Positions 58,335 through 64,000 of a DNA stretch of 64,000 nt are shown in pieces. The position numbers and the translations under genes were made by a program. How positions within the stretch are numbered: position 1 is the stretch's first letter; each line of letters begins with the position of its first letter. The notes below the pieces were generated by a model that saw nothing but the letters and a program-made list of their open reading frames with translations, was not told the origin of the DNA and did not search any database. Source of the stretch: Panorpa germanica (lineage: Eukaryota > Arthropoda > Insecta > Mecoptera > Panorpidae); NCBI GenBank assembly GCA_963678705.1, contig OY783209.1:11532001-11596000 (forward strand), read 5' to 3'.

Positions 58335-59121
58335 TCAAAAAAGAGAAAGGAGTACTTTGAAAGGAATGGAATGGCGATCGAGGAGGCAGAGAGGAGAAGA
58401 GAAGGAGGCGCAAGTGTGGAAGAGGAGCTAAGGAGAAGGGATAAGGAGATACAACAACAGGAGAGAATGGGAAAAATCGAAAAAAGTAACTACAATACAA
58501 GATATAAAAGGTTATGGGAAAATAATGTGCCTCAGTACCTTATAGAAAAAGACATAAAACACATAAGAAGAACAGCAAGGTTTAGATTGTGAAATGAGGA
58601 AAAAGGAAACAGATACTGGGAAAGTAGTGAGGAAAGAAAGTGTAGAGTGTGCGGAGCGCTGGACGAAACACTGGAGCACATTAAGTTTGAGTGTAAGGAA
58701 AAAGTAGCGAGCGAAAGGAATATTGGCCAGCTATTAAAGAGAGGCAGTGAAGGAAAGAGGTGGATGGCGGAAATAGTAAGAAGGAAAGAAAAAACAGGAG
58801 AATAAATAAGCTGGTGGCTGGGTTGCACAAGGAACAGGAAGAGAAAGGAAGTACTAAAAGAGGCAGTGAAGGGAAGCAGGAGAAAGAAAGAAGTAGCGAG
58901 GAAACAGTTAAACTTCAGCCCAGAAAAATAGACCAGTACAGAAGGAAGACTAGGGAAAATGAAGGAAGAGGGTCAAGAGAAGAAGAAGCAGAAAGTACTT
59001 TTGGAAATAAAAAGGTCTAGAATAATGTAAATTTAATTGTAAGTTGAAGTATATGAAATGTATTAAGAATGTAGATTGTAAAGCCGAAAGGCGAACAATA
59101 AACAATTAATAAAAAAAAAAA
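58335..59121 (+). pseudogene. 5'-truncated LINE, copy 2, end of the reverse-transcriptase ORF
   Basis: This is the same family as 34,425-35,240. The shared part starts at AAAGGAATGGAATGGCGATC and includes the Cys/His motif CRVCGALDETLEHIKFEC. A substitution turns the codon after RFRL into TGA at 58,590-58,592, upstream of that motif, so this copy cannot make the intact C-terminus. It ends with AAGCCGAAAGGCGAACAATA and a poly-A tract at 59,110-59,121. Its 3' region is longer and purine-rich and lacks the TA microsatellite of copy 1. Confidence 0.8.
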
Positions 59122-61010
59122 TGTGTAATAGTTTTTGATGTTGGTATCACTATCTATGTAGGTGTGTGATGAATTTTACTTCATCATTTCTTTAAGTCAA
59201 ATATTATAGATTTTGCAACCAGACTTAGTAAGTCATTTAGACGGTTAGGTTTAGACGGATCATGAGATAAAAATAAAACATATTAATAGCTCAACTCAAA
59301 AGTGTGTAGCGTAAAGAATTGCCAAATTAATGACGTCATTATCATTGACATCAGAGCATGCGCAATATAGCCAACAAAAGCGTGTGGGATGCGCTAATAA
59401 TATCAATTTTTAATTTATAAGATAATGTATTATATAAAAATGCATTGATAAATATTTCTATGTAAAAAACATCTTTTACCTTTTATAAATTACAGGAATA
59501 AGTAATACTTTCTTTTCAATAATGTAATATTTGGTTTATTAGCGAATGAAAAAAGGAGAAGTAAGGACTGGAGTACAGAAGAGAAGAAACGGTGTAGGAA
59601 GTGGGCAAAGAAGCAAACGCAAAAAATATGTCACTAAACATTAGATTATACAAACTAGCACCGGATAGAACCGTATTTGAAAATTAAACTTAAAAGGTAA
59701 AGGCATGACGGCTAGTCGCCGGACATACAGCTGATTATAGTATGCTGTATCAATTTTATTTTAAATTTTATGTTTGGTTTGGAATGATTTATGAAAAAAA
59801 TTGAAATTATACTTTATATTTTGGGTCAACATTCAATTTGAAAATATGAATAAATTAACAAAGCTGAAAATACAACTAAATATGTTTAAAAACACAATTT
59901 TTCGAAATTTTGGTGAATCTAAAGATAGGAACACGGGTCCAGATAAAGTCACGATAACTGGAAAAACAGGAGGTAAAAAGTAATGTCAATTTATATTGAA
60001 AAATTTGAATCAATTCGCCTATTTTATCCAAGCTCACAACCAATTTACTGTAGATAACTGTTTTACAAATATTGAAGCTGTATAATAAATTAAGAAAATA
60101 ATATAAATAAGCTTAGTTTGAATTAAGTTGTTAATGTTTGTACTATTTTAATTGTATTTTTTTATTTTAAAAAGCCCTCAACGTCTTTAATTACTATCTT
60201 TTGAGGTTTCCGCTAATCCGGTTCATTGTTCAACTTCACAGTTGACATCGATTTGAGATCAGAGGCGTCGATCTAAGGGTTTCCTTATATTATAAATTTG
60301 ATATAAATATAATTAAAATATAAGAAATACTTTTATTATCTAATATACTTCAAGGATACCAATTATGTTTTAAACTAATAATTATAATAACTTAGTTACC
60401 CTAAGACCACCTGTTGCGGTCTATGATTCTTTCCAGTGTAAATTTATATAATCTAAAGTAATTACCTTTCTACAATTTGTATAACCTCTCAATGGTAATC
60501 TTTCTACAATGTACGAAATGTGAGACACAAATTTTATTTAAGTAAGGGGCGTTTTATGTATAAACCTTTCTGAAGAAACTGAAATGATGCAGCTTCTATA
60601 TTCTATAGTGACTAAAATATATTTCGTCCCTCCAAGTTACTACATTAAACTTTGACCCTCGTATATAGAAAAATTATAGTTCATAATTTCATAAGTTCAT
60701 AAATTTTATAGTCCAAATTTTTCATAAATTATTTATATGTATTGTACCCTGTAAAAAAAACATATCTACTGCAATGCTTCTAATAACCTTTGACAACCTT
60801 CCCAATCAACGTCACGGTACATAAGTATTTGTTACATTTTGAACTTATTGTTAAATTTAAAGCACTTTTAAGTACAGTGTTTACGTAGTTTCTGATTTTA
60901 TAATAAATTAAAAAATTGTTTTTAACTGTATTTTAATACTAATCATACAGATACCACATTTATTAATTTGTATATAATAAATTGGTTACGTGTTTTCTGT
61001 GTATTCAGCA
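59122..61010. other. Intergenic stretch upstream of IRP1
   Basis: No gene is seen. The right end should contain the IRP1 promoter and 5' untranslated sequence. I did not find a convincing iron-responsive-element hairpin. The 60-codon frame at 59,801-59,983 has no domain. Confidence 0.4.
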
Positions 61011-63532
61011 ATGGAGGGTATGTTATTTATAATAATATTAATTAATTATTTATTTAAACATTCAGTTCTAAATATATATTAATAATTGTACACGTATGCT
61101 AAACACATTATACTTTATTAGAGGTTATATCTTTAATTAATGATTAGGATGACTTGATAAAATTATCGAGAACTTTGACCCGGTTTGGTATTATACCTGA
61201 AGACTATTTACATTTATGTTAAATTGATTTTATTCATGAATAACATAGAGTTCTATATTAACAGCTTGAAAGAGTCTTATAATTTGTAATTAATATATAA
61301 TTATTTTAATATGTCAGGAACTAATCCGTACGAGTCCTTAGTCAAGAAATTATGTGTCAATAACGTTGAGTATGATTACTATGACATAACATCCCTGGGG
61401 GAACAATACGGTAAGACTTATATAATCAATTTAATTAATTAATTAAATTAATAATTCACGTTACTAAATAAATAATTTTATTATTATATTTTGTGTAGAT
61501 AAACTACCATTTTCAATCAGAGTTCTTCTGGAGTCTGTAGTTCGTAATTGTGATGGATTCCAAGTGCATCCAAAAGATGTTACTAATGTACTTGGATGGG
61601 CTGAAAATCAGCAGAAAAAAGAAGGCGTTGAAATAGCTTTCAAACCAGCTAGAGTTCTACTGCAGGTAATTTTAAACTTTAAAACAGAATCGCTAAATAA
61701 AATTATGCGATGTTACCGAAGGATTAACTGTGATTCAAATCTAGGATTTAACTGGAGTACCAGCAGTTGTAGATTTTGCAGCAATGAGGGATGCAGTTAA
61801 GAAATTAGGGGGAAATCATGAGAAAATTAATCCAATCTGTCCTGCTGATTTAGTTATTGATCACTCTATACACGTGGATTTTAATAGAACGTAAGCATTA
61901 TACATTTTAAGTCTCATATTTTGGAATTATCTTGCGAACAGAAGCGTAATATTTAAGTAATATTTATATAGCAGATACGTTGATCTGTTCGCAAATTACA
62001 TCTTCGAAACCTTCAGATTTTTATTTCAAGAATTTATACAATCAAAGCTCCAAACCTTGCAAATGGTTTGCTTCTGTAAATGTCATTAGCCTTCGCTTAT
62101 GCAAAAATAATTACTCCTAAATGCGTACAACAAATGTTTTTCAACATAAAAGACGTACTTATGTACACAAATCATTCATATGTATAAAGATTCTCATTGG
62201 TCTGACAGAAACAAATTGTCTATAATTTGAAACTCGTATGAATATCTTGTCCACTAAAACCCAATGAAGAGTAAAGGATTAACACCAATTATTTTTATCA
62301 GACATAAGCGATAGTATAGATATATTTTGAAATGCTATCCCGTTGTAGAGAAGAGCGAAGCACTAACCTACAACAAGCCAATTGATTCTGTTTGATAAAT
62401 TAAAATAAGAAAATTGTTGTACCAGTAAATTTATTGTTATAAAATTTCAATTTACAATTATAAATATGCATTAAACATCTGAAAAAAAAAAAATTTGATT
62501 TCAGTCCAGATGCACTTAGTAAAAACCAAGCTTTGGAATTTGAACGTAACAAAGAACGGTTCACATTTTTAAAATGGGGTGCAAAAGCTTTTAACAATAT
62601 GTTGATCGTTCCACCTGGATCTGGAATCTGTCACCAAGTCAATCTAGAGTACCTTGCAAGGGTTGTTTTCAGTGAATCACCAGAAGGGGTTAGTGAGACA
62701 TTTGAGGGTTTATTTATCCTTAACAATATTTTGAGGTTTGCTATGTTTGCAGAGAAAAGTTCTATATCCTGACAGCGTAGTAGGAACAGATTCTCACACT
62801 ACGATGATTAATGGTCTTGGAGTTGTAGGATGGGGTGTAGGAGGTAACAAATTTTGAATTCTTACTGTAAAACTAGTAAAAGAATTTATTCATTTATTCA
62901 ATTTGTGATTAAAATTCAATAAAATATGTCTTAGGCATCGAGGCTGAAGCAGTCATGTTGGGGCAGGCCATCTCCATGTTATTACCAGAAGTTATTGGCT
63001 ACAAGTTGGAAGGAGAATTAAATCCTTTAGTCACTTCCACAGATTTAGTATTGACAATTACAAAGGTAATTAAAATTAAGTGAAGAAATAACTTACAATA
63101 CTTAATATATACTTAATAATAATTTGATATTTTCCTTCATGATTTAGAAATTAAGGCATTCTCCAAATTCTGTTGGATTTAAACATTTACAATACCATAC
63201 AAATATAATTTTTTTCAATTATTTAGTTTTTATTAATGAAAGAACATAATTGTTTAAGGTGTATAAAGTATAAATAAAGCTGAGGAACTCTTTTTGACTG
63301 TTCTTTTGTAAATCCAGATAGGACTGTTTGCAAGTAACATTTTTTGTTTATCATTTGCAGAATTTGAGAGCTCTAGGAGTTGTTGGTAAATTCGTTGAAT
63401 TCTACGGGCCTGGTGTTGCTGCATTAAGTATTGCTGATCGTGCAACAGTTAGTAACATGTGCCCAGAATACGGGGCCACTGTAGGACACTTCCCCGTGGA
63501 CGAAATGACGCTAACATACCTAAGGCAAACAA
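61011..63532 (+). CDS. IRP1: Iron regulatory protein 1 / cytosolic aconitase, N-terminal part (cut by window end)
   Basis: Bifunctional cytosolic protein: with a 4Fe-4S cluster it isomerises citrate to isocitrate, and without it binds iron-responsive elements in mRNAs. The coding exons are 61,011-61,017, 61,318-61,410, 61,499-61,665, 61,745-61,890, 62,505-62,688, 62,753-62,843, 62,935-63,065 and 63,361-63,532, all in phase, giving 330 residues before the window ends; the whole protein should be about 890. Family blocks in order include [109 protein letters not shown] and [16 protein letters not shown]. The cluster cysteines lie downstream, outside the window. GIC replaces the usual GII/GIV before HQVNLE. 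A second in-frame ATG (61,311) spans the exon 2 acceptor. Confidence 0.95.
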
Positions 63533-64000
63533 GTAAGGTCTCCTAAAAACTATAAATACAAACCCTGCAGTTATTTATAGATACATCAATAAAAAAATAT
63601 GCACCAAAACTACATTTTTATCTGCAGAAGAATTCGCAGAAAATAGAAAGTAAACGGCAATTATTTAATGAAAAAGTATTGTGTAATGATATAAAAGTAC
63701 ACTACACCCCACTTCATCATTCATAGTTTCCCATTTTTTGAGTTATACTTTAATGACCTATGCCGCAAATAAAAATGAAGAATAGAACGCAATTTTCAAA
63801 AAAAAATTACTGTGATATGGTTTTAAAAATACATCACACAGTAGTTTTTTTCTAATAATCACCATTCGTACTAGTGTTTCCAATATTTAAGTTGCCGTTT
63901 TAAATAATGAAGATTGTAAATGTATCAATTAAAGCAATCGTAGAAGTGAAATATTTTATTTTCGGTAATTGTAATTGACGAAATTATCAATTACAATTAC
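63533..64000 (+). other. IRP1 intron 8, incomplete
   Basis: It begins with a GTAAGG donor after codon position 1 and runs to the window edge without a further exon of the gene. It is AT-rich. Confidence 0.7.

Noticed and set aside
61011..61800. Reading the 78-codon frame at 61,564-61,800 as a separate gene
   Set aside because: It begins inside IRP1 exon 3 and runs into the following intron.

Overview
The window is AT-rich, intron-bearing animal DNA, almost certainly from an insect; I cannot fix the order. The evidence is spliced genes with short introns (several of about 68-81 bp), insect-like forms of conserved proteins (an IRP1 closely resembling the Drosophila form as I remember it), and a high load of transposons: hAT elements with 8-bp target duplications, TA- and TAA-flanked MITEs, tRNA-like SINEs and 5'-truncated LINEs.

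Layout. Positions 1-25,000 hold no coding gene I can support, only transposon copies, short repeats and AT-rich filler. From 25,848 to 33,905 lies the most striking structure. A MITE copy is split by about 7.4 kb of inserted DNA made of two inverted tandem arrays of the same roughly 147-bp unit (about 13 units in one orientation, then about 29 in the other), flanked by hairpin-bearing end sequences and followed by a second short element and a long AT microsatellite. A miniature version with the same inversion point lies at 35,785-36,290. A truncated LINE sits between the two loci.

The gene-bearing part starts at 39,066. On the minus strand are a UBE2L3/Ubc10-type ubiquitin-conjugating enzyme (39,066-40,298; 4 coding exons, 156 residues), the histone H4K20 monomethyltransferase PR-Set7/KMT5A (44,137-46,522; 7 coding exons, 456 residues, with a PIP-degron) and sarcalumenin (49,566-56,464; 8 coding exons, 983 residues, with a long acidic luminal region and a dynamin-like GTPase domain). 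On the plus strand is iron regulatory protein 1/cytosolic aconitase (61,011 to beyond 63,532), of which only the first 8 coding exons (330 residues) lie in the window. Splice phases close exactly for all four models. Two introns, one in PR-Set7 and one in sarcalumenin, appear to use GC donors.

The four genes do not form one pathway: they act in ubiquitin transfer, chromatin/cell cycle, muscle ER calcium handling and iron metabolism. Sarcalumenin intron 1 has collected a self-nested MITE pair and a SINE. A Harbinger-transposase fossil lies beside the PR-Set7 start.
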